Positions 7,789 to 17,038 of a stretch of DNA of 35,691 bases are shown here, one piece after another. The notes under the pieces were generated by a model, which saw only the letters and a program-made list of their open reading frames with translations, did no database searches and was not told where the DNA came from. This stretch comes from an uncultured Eubacterium sp. (GTDB taxonomy: Bacteria; Bacillota; Clostridia; Lachnospirales; Lachnospiraceae): positions 1-35,691 of the forward strand of contig CAMEJP010000021.1 of assembly GCA_945920185.1 (NCBI GenBank). Reading direction: 5' to 3'. Position 1 is the first letter of the stretch, and every line of letters begins with the position of its first letter. The position numbers and the translations under genes are program-made.

Positions 7789-8984
7789 CAGACTTCATTC
7801 CCTCCCAGTAATTGTTTTGCAAGCTTTTGAACATTTGTTACCTCAATATCATCAGGCACATTCTGTCCGTATGTCGTATATGAAAGCGATGCTCCCGTAT
7901 ACAGCTTGATATTAAGAATATTTCCCAAAGTTACGGTTTCATCCAGCTTGGTAAACAATATTCTGTAATCAGTAACCTCTTTAAATGCATCCACTATATT
8001 CAGCAAATCCTTGTATTTTGTCGTGACGCTCAATACAAGATATTTTTCCACATCATATTTGTTTTCATCCACACTGTTTATAAGCTCAAACAATTCATTT
8101 TTCTGTTTTTCATCCTTGTGAGAACGTCCTGCGGTATCGATAAATATCATATCAAATTTTTTAAATTCATTAAGAGCTTCCGTTATCTCACCCGGACTGT
8201 AAATAACCTTCACAGGGATATCAAGAATTGACGCATATGTGTTTAGCTGTTCAACTGCCGCTATTCTGTATGTATCAGATGTAATAAAGGCTATCTTTTT
8301 ACCCTCGTTTATCTTGTATTTTGAAGCAAGCTTTGCAATTGTAGTAGTTTTTCCAACTCCTGTCGGTCCTATAAAAAATGCTATTTTTGTCTTATCTCCC
8401 ACAGTTATTGTTTTCGCTTCGTCAAGTTTTAAAATAATCTTCTGATATACCGCAGACAGTATGTTGTCTAAAGTTGTTTCTTTCTTAATAGAATTTTCAA
8501 TTTCCTCAATAATGAGATTGACATACTTTTCGTCAACCTCATTGTCAATCATTTTATTGTAAATAAGTTTTAGGAATTTAATATTGGCATTCTCACTTAC
8601 TTCTCCTTCTGCCTTAACTTCCTCACTGTTTCCCGAAGTCATTTGCATCTGCTCTTTAAGAAGAGAATGAAGAGATTCAAGCTTTGCTTCTATGGCATTG
8701 TTTCCTGAAGAAACCGTAACATTTTTTGCCTTCTTATCCGCCTCGTCATCTGCCAGAACATCTATTTTACTCTGAAATGTAGGCTTTTTCTCATTTACGG
8801 CCTGTACAAATTCCTTTTCTTCAAGGGCTGCGGTAATCTCAACAACATCCTTTTTGAAAAGTCTCATAATTCCGCGCTGTTTAATTGTCTTTGAGTTAAG
8901 CACTACTGCCGAGTTTCCAAGTTCCTCTTTAGCAAGAAGTATAGCCTGTGTTTCCGTAGGTGCCTGATATTTCTTCACTATCAT
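7788..8984 (-). CDS. flhF: Flagellar biosynthesis SRP-type GTPase FlhF
   Basis: FlhF is the third SRP-family GTPase and marks the site of new flagella at the membrane. In 398 residues it has the basic B domain at the N-terminus, an N domain of helices at about 130-195, and a G domain. The G domain has G1 GPTGVGKTT at about 206-214, G2/G3 region with DTAGRSHKD, and G4 TKLDE. The ATG at 8984 shares its first base with the flhA stop (TAATG). FlhA-FlhF-FlhG adjacency is standard and couples export-gate production with placement. Confidence 0.97.
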   Translation of the reverse strand: MIVKKYQAPTETQAILLAKEELGNSAVVLNSKTIKQRGIMRLFKKDVVEITAALEEKEFVQAVNEKKPTFQSKIDVLADDEADKKAKNVTVSSGNNAIEAKLESLHSLLKEQMQMTSGNSEEVKAEGEVSENANIKFLKLIYNKMIDNEVDEKYVNLIIEEIENSIKKETTLDNILSAVYQKIILKLDEAKTITVGDKTKIAFFIGPTGVGKTTTIAKLASKYKINEGKKIAFITSDTYRIAAVEQLNTYASILDIPVKVIYSPGEITEALNEFKKFDMIFIDTAGRSHKDEKQKNELFELINSVDENKYDVEKYLVLSVTTKYKDLLNIVDAFKEVTDYRILFTKLDETVTLGNILNIKLYTGASLSYTTYGQNVPDDIEVTNVQKLAKQLLGGNEV

Positions 8985-11032
8985 TATGCTGTCACCATCC
9001 CAACTGATTGTAATTCTACATTAGATTCTATCTCATTGTAGGATATAACTATTGTATCCTTGATGTAATCATCAAGAAGCTTTTTAAAATATAATCTCAC
9101 AATAGGTGAGGTTATTATAATCGGCATTTTTCCGAGATTTTCAAGCTTGGCAAGTTCTTCCTTTGCAGAAGCAACGATAAGCTTTATACGTTCCGGGTCA
9201 AGATTGAGATACGAGCCCTGTTCCGTCTGTTTAACGCTTCCCATTATCTCCTGCTCTATCTTAGGGTCAAGAGTTATGACACTTGTGGTATCATTCGGTG
9301 GGAAGAATTTGCTTGAAATACTTCTCTTTAAGCTCTGCCTTACATATTCCGTAAGAATATCCGTATCTCTCGTTGTGGCTGCCCTGTCCGCCAGAGTTTC
9401 AAATATCGTAAGCAGATCTCTGATGGAAATGCCTTCGCGAAGAAGGTTCTGCAATACTTTCTGAATCTCTCCGACACCCATAAGCTTCGGTATAAGCTCG
9501 TCCACAAGCACCTTGTTGTTTTCCTTTATGTTGTCGATAAGCGTCTGAACATCCTGTCTTGTAAGGAGTTCTGATATATGACTTCTGATAACTTCTGTCA
9601 AATGTGTAGCAATAATTGAAGGCGGGTCTACCACTGTATATCCCATTGTTTCAGCCCGTTCTCTCTGACTTTCCGTTATCCAGATGGCAGGCAGATGGAA
9701 GGACGGTTCAAATGTAGGTATACCTGTAATTTCTTCTTCAACAAAGCCAGGATTCATAGCCATATAGTGGTCAAAAAGAATCTCGCCTTCACTAACCTGT
9801 ATACCCTTTATCTTAATGATATACTGATTTGGATTAAGCTGTATATTATCTCTCAATCTTATGATAGGAACGATAGTACCCAGTTCAAGTGCAATCTGCC
9901 GCCTTATCATAACAACCCTGTCAAGCAGGTCTCCGCCCTGATTTACATCGGCAAGAGGGATTATGCCATATCCAAATTCCAGTTCAATAGGGTCTACATT
10001 AAGGAGCGAAATAACATTTTCCGGCTTTCGTATTTCAGATGCTTCCGTTTCTTCCGCACTTACCTCATCCTCTATAGCCTTGACTTCTTTCTTTGTATCT
10101 ACGTTTCGTCCTATAACAATAACAGCAATGCCCATAGGAACAAATATCCACACCGGAAGCGGTGTCGTAATGCCAAGTACCATCATAGCGGCTCCAACCA
10201 TGTATAATACCTTTGAAATGGAAAACAGCTGTGATATAAGCACATCCGTAAGCTGGTTATTATCATCATCCGTCTTTGTTACAAGTATACCTGTTGAAAG
10301 AGAAATGAGAAGCGAAGGTATCTGGCTTACAAGACCATCACCGATTGTCAGTATGGCATACTGGTTAATGGCATCATTAAATGCCATTCCCTGACGCATT
10401 ACACCCATTGCAACACCGCCGACAATATTTATCACCGTTATGATAAGACCTGCAATGGCATCTCCCTTTACATACTTGGTAGCACCGTCCATAGCGCCGT
10501 AAAATGCTGATTCTTTCTGTATCTTTGCACGTCTTTCGGCTGCTTCTTTATCGGTTATTGCTCCTGTGTTGAGGTCTGCGTCAATAGCCATCTGTTTACC
10601 CGGCATAGCGTCAAGAGTAAATCTTGCCGTTACCTCGGCAACTCTCTCAGAACCTTTATTGATTACCATAAACTGAACCATTATCAGTATTATGAATACA
10701 ATAACACCTATAATCAGGTCATTTCCGCCTACAAACTGACCGAACACCCTTACTACGTTGCCCGGATCGCCGGTTCCAAGAATAAGCTTTGTAGAAGATA
10801 CATTAAGCGAAATTCTGAATATGGTCGTGAACAAAAGTAACGTAGGAAATGAGCTCATATCCAGCACTTCTTTTGCATAAAGAGATGTGAAAAGTATAGT
10901 TAAGGCAATAAGTATATTCATAGCCAAAAGCACATCAAGTAATGTGGACGGTATGGATATAATAAGAAATAAGACCGCAGCCAGAATATATATGCCTACA
11001 AAAAGGTCTGTCTTCTTAATATTCAGTTTCAT
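8984..11032 (-). CDS. flhA: Flagellar export gate protein FlhA
   Basis: FlhA is the major proton-motive-force driven export gate of the flagellar type III secretion apparatus. The 682-residue protein starts with eight predicted membrane segments over about the first 310 residues. Family signatures are visible in the cytoplasmic loop (GKQMAIDADLNTGAI, then GATKYVKGDAIAG). The large C-terminal cytoplasmic domain forms the nonameric docking ring for chaperone-substrate complexes (from about residue 340 on). Start ATG 11032 is preceded by AGGAGAAGGCAAT. Length and motifs are normal. Confidence 0.98.
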   Translation of the reverse strand: MKLNIKKTDLFVGIYILAAVLFLIISIPSTLLDVLLAMNILIALTILFTSLYAKEVLDMSSFPTLLLFTTIFRISLNVSSTKLILGTGDPGNVVRVFGQFVGGNDLIIGVIVFIILIMVQFMVINKGSERVAEVTARFTLDAMPGKQMAIDADLNTGAITDKEAAERRAKIQKESAFYGAMDGATKYVKGDAIAGLIITVINIVGGVAMGVMRQGMAFNDAINQYAILTIGDGLVSQIPSLLISLSTGILVTKTDDDNNQLTDVLISQLFSISKVLYMVGAAMMVLGITTPLPVWIFVPMGIAVIVIGRNVDTKKEVKAIEDEVSAEETEASEIRKPENVISLLNVDPIELEFGYGIIPLADVNQGGDLLDRVVMIRRQIALELGTIVPIIRLRDNIQLNPNQYIIKIKGIQVSEGEILFDHYMAMNPGFVEEEITGIPTFEPSFHLPAIWITESQRERAETMGYTVVDPPSIIATHLTEVIRSHISELLTRQDVQTLIDNIKENNKVLVDELIPKLMGVGEIQKVLQNLLREGISIRDLLTIFETLADRAATTRDTDILTEYVRQSLKRSISSKFFPPNDTTSVITLDPKIEQEIMGSVKQTEQGSYLNLDPERIKLIVASAKEELAKLENLGKMPIIITSPIVRLYFKKLLDDYIKDTIVISYNEIESNVELQSVGMVTA

Positions 11033-11067
11033 ATTGCCTTCTCCTTTCCTGAGTAGTTATGTGAAGC

Positions 11068-12207
11068 TTACGTTACTCCGGCATCTCGTGCCTGATATAC
11101 CATGGCAAGTATCTCCGCAACTGACTGATACAGTTCCTGCGGTATCTCTTCTCCAATCTCCACATTATTGTATAACATTCTCGCCAAAGGCCTGTTCTCT
11201 ACTATTTCAATGTTACATTCTTTGGCCTTTTCCTTTATCTGTGCAGCAAGAAAATCTGCACCCTTTGCCAGAACCACCGGTGCGCTTGCAACCGTATTAT
11301 CGTATTTAAGTGCTACGGCAAAATGCGTAGGGTTAGTGATGACTACGTCCGCCTTAGGAAGGTCACTCATCATTCTGCGCCTTGACGCCTCACGCATTTT
11401 CTGCCTTCGCTGTCCTTTAATCTGAGGGTCACCTTCCATCTGCTTGTACTCATCTTTAACCTCCTGCTTTGTCATCTTCATATCATTGTTAAATTTATAT
11501 TTCTGATAAAGCAAATCGGCAAATCCGATTATAAGAAAGACAATGCTTATCTTTATTCCAAGGTCAATTACCACATCACCGATAATGACTATTGCCTGAT
11601 TGAGTGATACTTCATAAAATCCCATGAGATAATTATATTTATCCTTGAGCGTCGAATATGCCATATAAAATATTATAGCCATCATAAGGATATTCTTCAA
11701 AAGCTCAACTATGGTATTAGCGGAAAATATTCTTTTAAAGCCGTTTATCGGGTTAAATTTATCAAATTTGGGTTGAAGCGGCTTTCCCGTAATCTTCCAC
11801 TTTACCTGAAAGACATTTGACACAAACGCCACCGCAACTGCCACCAGCAATATGGGAAGCAGTATTATCAGGATATTTTTCAAGCCATATGTAATCATAT
11901 TGAGGGCTGAAACTGCACTGAATTCAATCTTGCTGTCATTAACAGTGTCTGCAAACACATTGTATACTTCTGCAAACAAATTGATAAATGACTTGCCGAG
12001 TGAAGCTGTATAAAACTTTAACAGCAAAAACAATGATAACAGCGACAATGCCGATACCAGTTCCTTGCTCTTTGCCACCTTGCCGTCTTTTCTTGCATCT
12101 TCAAGTTTTTTCTGGCTGGCAGGCTCAGTTCTTTCTCCTCCCGGTCCGTCTTTGGCAAAGAACTGTAAATTATATTGAAGTAAAGGCATATATCCCTTTT
12201 CATCCAT
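11068..12207 (-). CDS. flhB: Flagellar export switch protein FlhB
   Basis: FlhB is the export-gate component whose autocleavage switches substrate specificity from rod/hook to filament proteins. The 379-residue protein has four predicted membrane segments and the self-cleaving NPTH tetrad at 292-295 (VVITNPTHFAVALKYD), so the switch should work. The N-terminus carries an ~18-residue hydrophobic extension (YMPLLQYNLQFFA) before the usual GGERTEPASQKK. The ATG overlaps the end of fliR by eight bases, implying translational coupling. Confidence 0.98.
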   Translation of the reverse strand: MDEKGYMPLLQYNLQFFAKDGPGGERTEPASQKKLEDARKDGKVAKSKELVSALSLLSLFLLLKFYTASLGKSFINLFAEVYNVFADTVNDSKIEFSAVSALNMITYGLKNILIILLPILLVAVAVAFVSNVFQVKWKITGKPLQPKFDKFNPINGFKRIFSANTIVELLKNILMMAIIFYMAYSTLKDKYNYLMGFYEVSLNQAIVIIGDVVIDLGIKISIVFLIIGFADLLYQKYKFNNDMKMTKQEVKDEYKQMEGDPQIKGQRRQKMREASRRRMMSDLPKADVVITNPTHFAVALKYDNTVASAPVVLAKGADFLAAQIKEKAKECNIEIVENRPLARMLYNNVEIGEEIPQELYQSVAEILAMVYQARDAGVT

Positions 12208-12985
12208 AATTTCTCATTCCTTCCACTACATGTGTTATCAGCGTTTTCATCTGTTCATATATGACATTTGAAATGGATGGCAGCAACCCTATTGTGAGGA
12301 ATATAACCGCAAGTCCTATCAGTATCTTAAGCTGCATACCTATGACAAACATATTAATCTGAGGTGCTACCCTCACTACTATTGCGAGCAGAACATTAAG
12401 TAACAGTATTGCGGCAAATACAGGCAGGGTTATTCTGAAGCCTATGGCGAAGTAATCGCCTATATATCCCACTACCGTATCGTACAGACTTGCATTGACC
12501 GTCATTTCTCCGATTGGAATAATCTCATATGTCTCTATAAGCGCCCTGACAAGAAATATATGAAGGTCAGATACTATCAGCATAAGCATTACAAAGTCAT
12601 AATAGTACGTTCCTATAAGGCCAACCTGCTGTTTTGAAGTGGGATCCATAACATTTGCCATGGCAAGTCCTATATCCATATCTATTATTCTTCCGGCAAA
12701 ATGAAGTATCTGCATGCACATATTTGCCATATAGCCTATCAGAAGTCCTACAACACACTCCTTTACGACAAGTGTCGCATACTCCAGAATGCCATTGTAG
12801 GTGTAAGAAGAGTCTGCCGTATAAGAATATACAATCAATGTGAGAAATACTGAAAATCCCACTTTGGTTCTTCGCGGTGTATTTGGCATACCGAAAAATG
12901 GAGCAACCATAACAAATGAGGCTATACGCATCAGTATAAGTATAATTTTTTCAAATTCCGATAAAGCAAATGTATAATCTATCAT
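12200..12985 (-). CDS. fliR: Flagellar export gate protein FliR
   Basis: FliR is an integral membrane subunit of the FliPQR export channel. The 261-residue protein is strongly hydrophobic with multiple membrane helices. The family-typical features are the N-terminal ILMRIASFVMVAPFFG, the segment KECVVGLLIGYMANMC, and AGRIIDMDIGLAMANVMDP. The start is ATG 12985 with GAGG upstream. It follows fliQ by 24 bases and overlaps flhB by eight bases. Order fliP-fliQ-fliR-flhB-flhA is the universal export-apparatus block. Confidence 0.97.
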   Translation of the reverse strand: MIDYTFALSEFEKIILILMRIASFVMVAPFFGMPNTPRRTKVGFSVFLTLIVYSYTADSSYTYNGILEYATLVVKECVVGLLIGYMANMCMQILHFAGRIIDMDIGLAMANVMDPTSKQQVGLIGTYYYDFVMLMLIVSDLHIFLVRALIETYEIIPIGEMTVNASLYDTVVGYIGDYFAIGFRITLPVFAAILLLNVLLAIVVRVAPQINMFVIGMQLKILIGLAVIFLTIGLLPSISNVIYEQMKTLITHVVEGMRNYG

Positions 12986-13009
12986 AACTGCCTCTTTTCA
13001 CAAGTAATT

Positions 13010-13279
13010 TCACCTGATATACTGGGAAAAGCTGCCCCACAAATCTTCCATAAATCCGGTTATATTGTTCATTATCCATGAACCAAGAACCATAATTCCC
13101 AAAAATACCGCCAATATCTTGGGCACAAATGTAAGGGTCTGCTCCTGTATGGAGGTTATGGTCTGAAAAATACTTATGATAAGACCTACCACAAGCGAAA
13201 TCAGAAGCAACGGAGCAGATACCTTGATTATAAGAAATATAGCTTCACGCGCCATATCTATGACCTGTTGTTCAGTCAA
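13010..13279 (-). CDS. fliQ: Flagellar export protein FliQ
   Basis: FliQ is the small two-helix subunit of the export channel, assembling around the FliP pentamer with FliR. The 89-residue protein has the two expected membrane helices (ILIKVSAPLLLISLVVGLII region and the LAVFLGIMVLGSWIM segment) with the conserved FQTITSIQEQTLTFVPK between them. The start is TTG at 13279 with GGAGGAG seven bases upstream. An ATG inside that spacer is out of frame and stops at once. It follows fliP by 15 bases. Confidence 0.97.
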   Translation of the reverse strand: MTEQQVIDMAREAIFLIIKVSAPLLLISLVVGLIISIFQTITSIQEQTLTFVPKILAVFLGIMVLGSWIMNNITGFMEDLWGSFSQYIR

Positions 13280-13294
13280 AAGACATCTCCTCCT

Positions 13295-14125
13295 TTATAT
13301 AAATGTATTAACCAGATTGCCTATAATCAGATTCCAGCCGTCAGCAAGCACAAACAAAAGTATCTTAAACGGCAGAGAAATCGTCGTAGGCGGCAGCATC
13401 ATCATACCCATCGACATAAGCGTCGAGGAGACTACCATATCTATGATAAGAAACGGTATATATATCATAAATCCGATAATAAAGGCAATCCTGAGTTCGC
13501 TTATAATGAAGCTTGGAATGATTACATTAAGAGGGATATCCTCCATCGGGTCTTCTATCTCAGATACATCCATTCCCGATATATCTATAAATGTCCTCAA
13601 ATCCTTATCTCTCGTCTGCTTGAGCATAAATTCCTTAAGCGGTTTAACTCCCGCCTCATAAGCCTGCTCTGTCGTTATTTCATTGGCTGAAAGCGGCTTA
13701 ATGGCATTGGTGTTAATCTCTGAAAATACAGGCGACATAATGAAAAAAGTAAGGAATAAAGCAAGTCCGATTAAAACCTGATTGGGTGGTGCCGTATTGG
13801 TACCTATGGCGGTTCTGGTAAAATGCAGTACTATGATGATTCTGGTAAAAGAAGTCAGCATAATTAAAATAGATGGTGCAAGAGCAATAACAGTAAGCAC
13901 AAGTAACATCTGTAATACGCTTGCCATATCGCTTCCGTCTCCTACAGATATTCCTATACTTATATTGTTATTAGAAGACTCGTCACCATCTAACACACTT
14001 ACATTTCCATCTTCATTTGCGGCATAGACCATTTTTGGACATATTAAGAAGAATGTAACTGCCAAAGTCAGTACACACATCATAATAAGAACAATACTTT
14101 TTTTCTTCTTAAGTCTACTAAACAT
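13295..14125 (-). CDS. fliP: Flagellar export channel protein FliP
   Basis: FliP forms the core of the flagellar export channel. The N-terminus has a basic run, a hydrophobic segment and an AYA-like site (MVYAANEDG), matching the cleavable signal peptide of FliP. The family core follows: LTSFTRIIIVLHFTRTAIGT and NQVLIGLALFLTFFIM. The C-terminal hydrophobic block has the usual ELRIAFIIGFMIYIPFLIID. I prefer the ATG at 14125, eight bases after AAGGA; an ATG at 14134 sits too close to that site. Either start overlaps the end of fliO, so the two are coupled. Confidence 0.96.
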   Translation of the reverse strand: MFSRLKKKKSIVLIMMCVLTLAVTFFLICPKMVYAANEDGNVSVLDGDESSNNNISIGISVGDGSDMASVLQMLLVLTVIALAPSILIMLTSFTRIIIVLHFTRTAIGTNTAPPNQVLIGLALFLTFFIMSPVFSEINTNAIKPLSANEITTEQAYEAGVKPLKEFMLKQTRDKDLRTFIDISGMDVSEIEDPMEDIPLNVIIPSFIISELRIAFIIGFMIYIPFLIIDMVVSSTLMSMGMMMLPPTTISLPFKILLFVLADGWNLIIGNLVNTFI

Positions 14126-14480
14126 CTTTATCATCCTTACTTTTAACCTTAAATTTAGCTAATATGTCTTTGAAGCTTCCATTTGCATCATTGTCTTTAA
14201 ATGAAAGCGTCTCCTCCTCAATCTCGCCAAGGCAGGTAATCGTATCCTTTGACACGGCAACGGCAAAGCACTTGCTGCCAATCTTAACCAGCTGTATATA
14301 TTTAGTGCTTGAAAGCCTTAAGGTTTCAAGCACTTGAATATTACTACCTGTCATACTGTTTTTTTGATAATTTCCAACAAATCTTGTCGTAAAATATGTA
14401 ATTCCCAGAACAAACAGAAATATAAGCAATACTGATAAAAACTGCACAACACTGTTGGTTTTTGTAAATGCAAATATCAT
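14118..14480 (-). CDS. fliO: Flagellar biosynthetic protein FliO (FliZ)
   Basis: FliO helps assemble the FliP ring. The ~120-residue protein has one N-terminal membrane helix (VVQFLSVLLIFLFVLGITYF). After it comes the small FliO domain with IQVLETLRLSSTKYIQLVKIGSKCFAVAVSK, which matches the family pattern of a conserved LG/LS-x-K-x-L block. The C-terminus is Lys/Asp-rich. An ATG at 14480 is taken; a TTG at 14489 would overlap cheY by eight bases. Neither has a strong ribosome site, so low-level, coupled translation is likely. Position between cheY and fliP matches B. subtilis fliZ. Confidence 0.88.
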   Translation of the reverse strand: MIFAFTKTNSVVQFLSVLLIFLFVLGITYFTTRFVGNYQKNSMTGSNIQVLETLRLSSTKYIQLVKIGSKCFAVAVSKDTITCLGEIEEETLSFKDNDANGSFKDILAKFKVKSKDDKDV

Positions 14481-14481
14481 A

Positions 14482-14844
14482 TTATCCAACTACTTTCTTA
14501 ACAGCCTCTATAACTCTGTCTGCCTGGAAAGGCTTTACAATAAAATCCTTAGCTCCTGACTGTATAGATTCTATAACCATTGCCTGCTGTCCCATTGCAG
14601 AACACATAATAACGCTTGCAGACGGATCCTTCTCTTTAATCTTTTTAAGTGCCTGAATACCGTCCATCTCCGGCATAGTTATATCCATAAGTACCAAATC
14701 CGGCTTAACCTCGTCATACTTTTCAACTGCTTTAAGACCATTCTCAGCCTCTCCTGCTATATTATATCCATTCTTTGTCAGGATGTCTTTAATCATCATT
14801 CGCATAAATGCTGCATCATCACAAATCAAAATGTTTTTTGCCAT
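14482..14844 (-). CDS. cheY: Chemotaxis response regulator CheY
   Basis: This is a single-domain receiver that carries the signal from CheA to the flagellar switch. All the residues needed for phosphorylation are present: Asp9-Asp10, phospho-acceptor Asp54 in LVLMDITMPEMDG, Ser82 in CSAMG and Lys104 in VKPF. The 120-residue length is typical. It lies between fliY and fliO as in B. subtilis, next to the switch proteins it binds. The start is ATG 14844 with AGGAG upstream. A possible weak promoter lies in the 72-base gap before it. Confidence 0.97.
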   Translation of the reverse strand: MAKNILICDDAAFMRMMIKDILTKNGYNIAGEAENGLKAVEKYDEVKPDLVLMDITMPEMDGIQALKKIKEKDPSASVIMCSAMGQQAMVIESIQSGAKDFIVKPFQADRVIEAVKKVVG

Positions 14845-14879
14845 ACGTTCATCTCCTAATAATTGTATTATCTTTCTTT

Positions 14880-14885
14880 ATTATA
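14880..14885 (-). promoter_or_regulatory. Possible -10 box upstream of cheY
   Basis: A perfect TATAAT on the minus strand lies about 35 bases before the cheY start, in the AT-rich 72-base gap after fliY. The -35 region at 17 bases is poor (AGGAAA) and there is no TGn extension. It may be only a chance match in AT-rich DNA, so it is a weak candidate for extra CheY expression. Confidence 0.2.
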
Positions 14886-14916
14886 CTACAAACCAAGAAA
14901 TTTTCCTACTATTTTT

Positions 14917-16017
14917 TTATTTAACAATTTCGGTTATTCTTACGCCAAAGCTTTCCTCGATAACAACCACTTCGCCTTTTGCAACATGCTTACCGTTTAC
15001 CAGCACATCAACCGGCTCTCCTGCAATTTTGTTAAGTTCCAAAATTGCTCCCGGTGCAAATTCAAGTATTTCTTTGATTGATTTGTTAGTTCTTCCAAGT
15101 TCAACTGTTACCTCAAGAGGAACATCCATTATTAAGTCGATGTTTTCCTTCTGACCTGTTGCTACATAATCTCCCGCAAAAGGCTGGAATGATGCTTGAG
15201 ATACATCCACCTGCTGAACAGGCTGCGGCTGATACTGTGTATATGCAGGTGCAGGCGGAGGCGTCTGAACAGGCTGCGGTGCCACAGGCGGTGTGCTGTA
15301 TTGAGGCGCAGGTGCAGGCGGAGGTGTTGTTTCCTTATTCGGTTCGCTGCTTCCACTCATACCGGATACAAAATGCTCATACATTTCTTTTGCAAAATCT
15401 ATCGGATAGAGCTGCATAATGGTACTGTCTATCAAATCGCCAATTTTCATCTCAAAGGAAATTTTAACAAATTCCTCATCAAACATTTTTTCAAAATCAT
15501 TGTTTTCCTTTAAGTCTACCAGATCTACGTTTGGAGGGCTTATATCTATCTTCTTTGCCATCATTGAAGACATCGAAGTGGCTGCCGTACCCATCATCTG
15601 ATTCATAGCCTCTCCGATAGCACTTAAATGTAACTCTCCCAGAGGCTCATCCGTAACTTCCGGTGCCGCTCCCATCATAAGATTTGTGATAATCTTTACG
15701 TCATCTTCTTTAAGAATCAGCACATTATCTCCTGACAGGCCTTCCACATAGGAAATTTTCAAAAGCACACAAGGCTTCTCATAGCTTGCTGCTACTTCAC
15801 CCCAATTTGTGTAAGATACACTGGGAGTAGTTATTGTAACCTTCTGATTAAGCAGCGCACTGAGAGTAGTGGCAGCAGAGCCCATACTGATATTTCCTAT
15901 CTCTCCGATAGCATCAATCTCTGCATCAGTAAGTCTGTCTTTTTTTTCTTCGCTTACAGTTGACGACATACCGCTAAGCAATGCATTAATTTCGTCCTGT
16001 GATAACATTCCGTCCAT
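14917..16017 (-). CDS. fliY: Flagellar switch / CheY-P phosphatase FliY
   Basis: FliY is the Gram-positive C-ring protein that fuses a CheC-like phosphatase to a FliN domain. The N-terminal MDGMLSQDEINALL helix is the CheY-P binding peptide shared with FliM. The CheC-like domain has both active sites intact (Asp35-Glu39-Asn42 and Ser132-Glu136-Asn139). A Pro/Gln/Ala-rich linker spans about 228-270. The C-terminal FliN/SpoA domain is at about 285-366 (LDVPLEVTVELGRT-like DVPLEVTVELGRTNKSIKE). The ATG at 16017 has AGGAG seven bases upstream. That site includes the last codons of fliM. Confidence 0.96.
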   Translation of the reverse strand: MDGMLSQDEINALLSGMSSTVSEEKKDRLTDAEIDAIGEIGNISMGSAATTLSALLNQKVTITTPSVSYTNWGEVAASYEKPCVLLKISYVEGLSGDNVLILKEDDVKIITNLMMGAAPEVTDEPLGELHLSAIGEAMNQMMGTAATSMSSMMAKKIDISPPNVDLVDLKENNDFEKMFDEEFVKISFEMKIGDLIDSTIMQLYPIDFAKEMYEHFVSGMSGSSEPNKETTPPPAPAPQYSTPPVAPQPVQTPPPAPAYTQYQPQPVQQVDVSQASFQPFAGDYVATGQKENIDLIMDVPLEVTVELGRTNKSIKEILEFAPGAILELNKIAGEPVDVLVNGKHVAKGEVVVIEESFGVRITEIVK

Positions 16018-16021
16018 CTCG

Positions 16022-16999
16022 TCACTCCTCTCTCACAACAGATGTGAGTCTAACTGCATATTTTTCATCAAATGTACCCGGCAATGCAGTAAATTTCTTC
16101 ATATTTCCGACGTACACTTCAAGCTCATCATCAAGTTTTGTTCCGAGCTTAATTATATCGCCTTGCGCCAGTTCGGAAAAATCGCGCACCGAAATGGTGC
16201 TTTTTCCAAGAACGGCTCTTATAGGTATCTGAGCTTTGCTTATAAGTGTCTCTATCGCATCGGTATAAGTATTCTCATCACGTTCCTGCATGGTTGAGAA
16301 CCAATACTTGGTATTTAACTTATCCATAATAGGTTCTAAGCTCATATACGGAAGACATACATTCATAAGTCCCTCCACATCACCTATTTTTATATTCATG
16401 GTAACTATTGCAACCATCTCACTTGGAGCAATAATCTGTGAAAACTGCGGATTTGTGTCTATCCTTTCAAGGCGCGGAGTAAAATCAATAACATTTTTCC
16501 ATGGTTCTCTAAGCAGATTGACACATATATTCATAATTCTTTCCACTATGGAAAGCTCTATTTCCGAATAATCCCTGGTCTTATCCAAGGTGCCGCCTGC
16601 TCCTCCAAGGAGCCTGTCTATAATACAAAAGCCAAGATTGGTTGCCAGTTCTATAATGGCATTTCCCTTTAGAGGCGACATATTGATAACACCCAGCAGA
16701 ACCGGATTTGAAAGTGCATTTGAAAATTCCTGATATATAACGGCTTCTGAGTTCATAACCTCTACCTGCACCGCTTTTCTAAGATATGCCGGCAGGTTGG
16801 TTGACAACAATCTTCCATAATGTTCAAATATAATTTCCAAAGTTCTCAAATGTTCTTTAGAAAACTTTGAAGGTCTGGCAAAATCATAATTTTTGACCTG
16901 CCTGTCCGTATTAGACTGCATTTCTTCCACATCTAACTCACCGGAGCTTAATGCTTTGAGAAGGTTATCAATTTCACTTTGTGATAATACTTCTCCCAT
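16022..16999 (-). CDS. fliM: Flagellar motor switch protein FliM
   Basis: FliM is the C-ring protein that binds CheY-P and changes motor rotation. The 325-residue protein begins with the CheY-P binding helix (LSQSEIDNLLKAL). It then has the CheC-like middle domain (about 45-230, without the phosphatase Glu/Asn pairs) and a C-terminal SpoA/FliN-like domain (about 245-320, DELEVYVGNMKKFTALPG). The ATG at 16999 has a strong GGAGGTG ribosome site. It is followed by fliY after four bases. Confidence 0.97.
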   Translation of the reverse strand: MGEVLSQSEIDNLLKALSSGELDVEEMQSNTDRQVKNYDFARPSKFSKEHLRTLEIIFEHYGRLLSTNLPAYLRKAVQVEVMNSEAVIYQEFSNALSNPVLLGVINMSPLKGNAIIELATNLGFCIIDRLLGGAGGTLDKTRDYSEIELSIVERIMNICVNLLREPWKNVIDFTPRLERIDTNPQFSQIIAPSEMVAIVTMNIKIGDVEGLMNVCLPYMSLEPIMDKLNTKYWFSTMQERDENTYTDAIETLISKAQIPIRAVLGKSTISVRDFSELAQGDIIKLGTKLDDELEVYVGNMKKFTALPGTFDEKYAVRLTSVVREE

Positions 17000-17038
17000 T
17001 CGGTCCCACCTCCTTATGTATGAATGGTTATTATGAGC

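Noticed and set aside
15150-15350. Repetitive Pro/Gln/Ala coding DNA in fliY as a repeat element
   Set aside because: It is an in-frame proline-rich linker between the CheC-like and FliN domains, normal for FliY. The six-frame translations on the other strand (Arg-rich) are artefacts.
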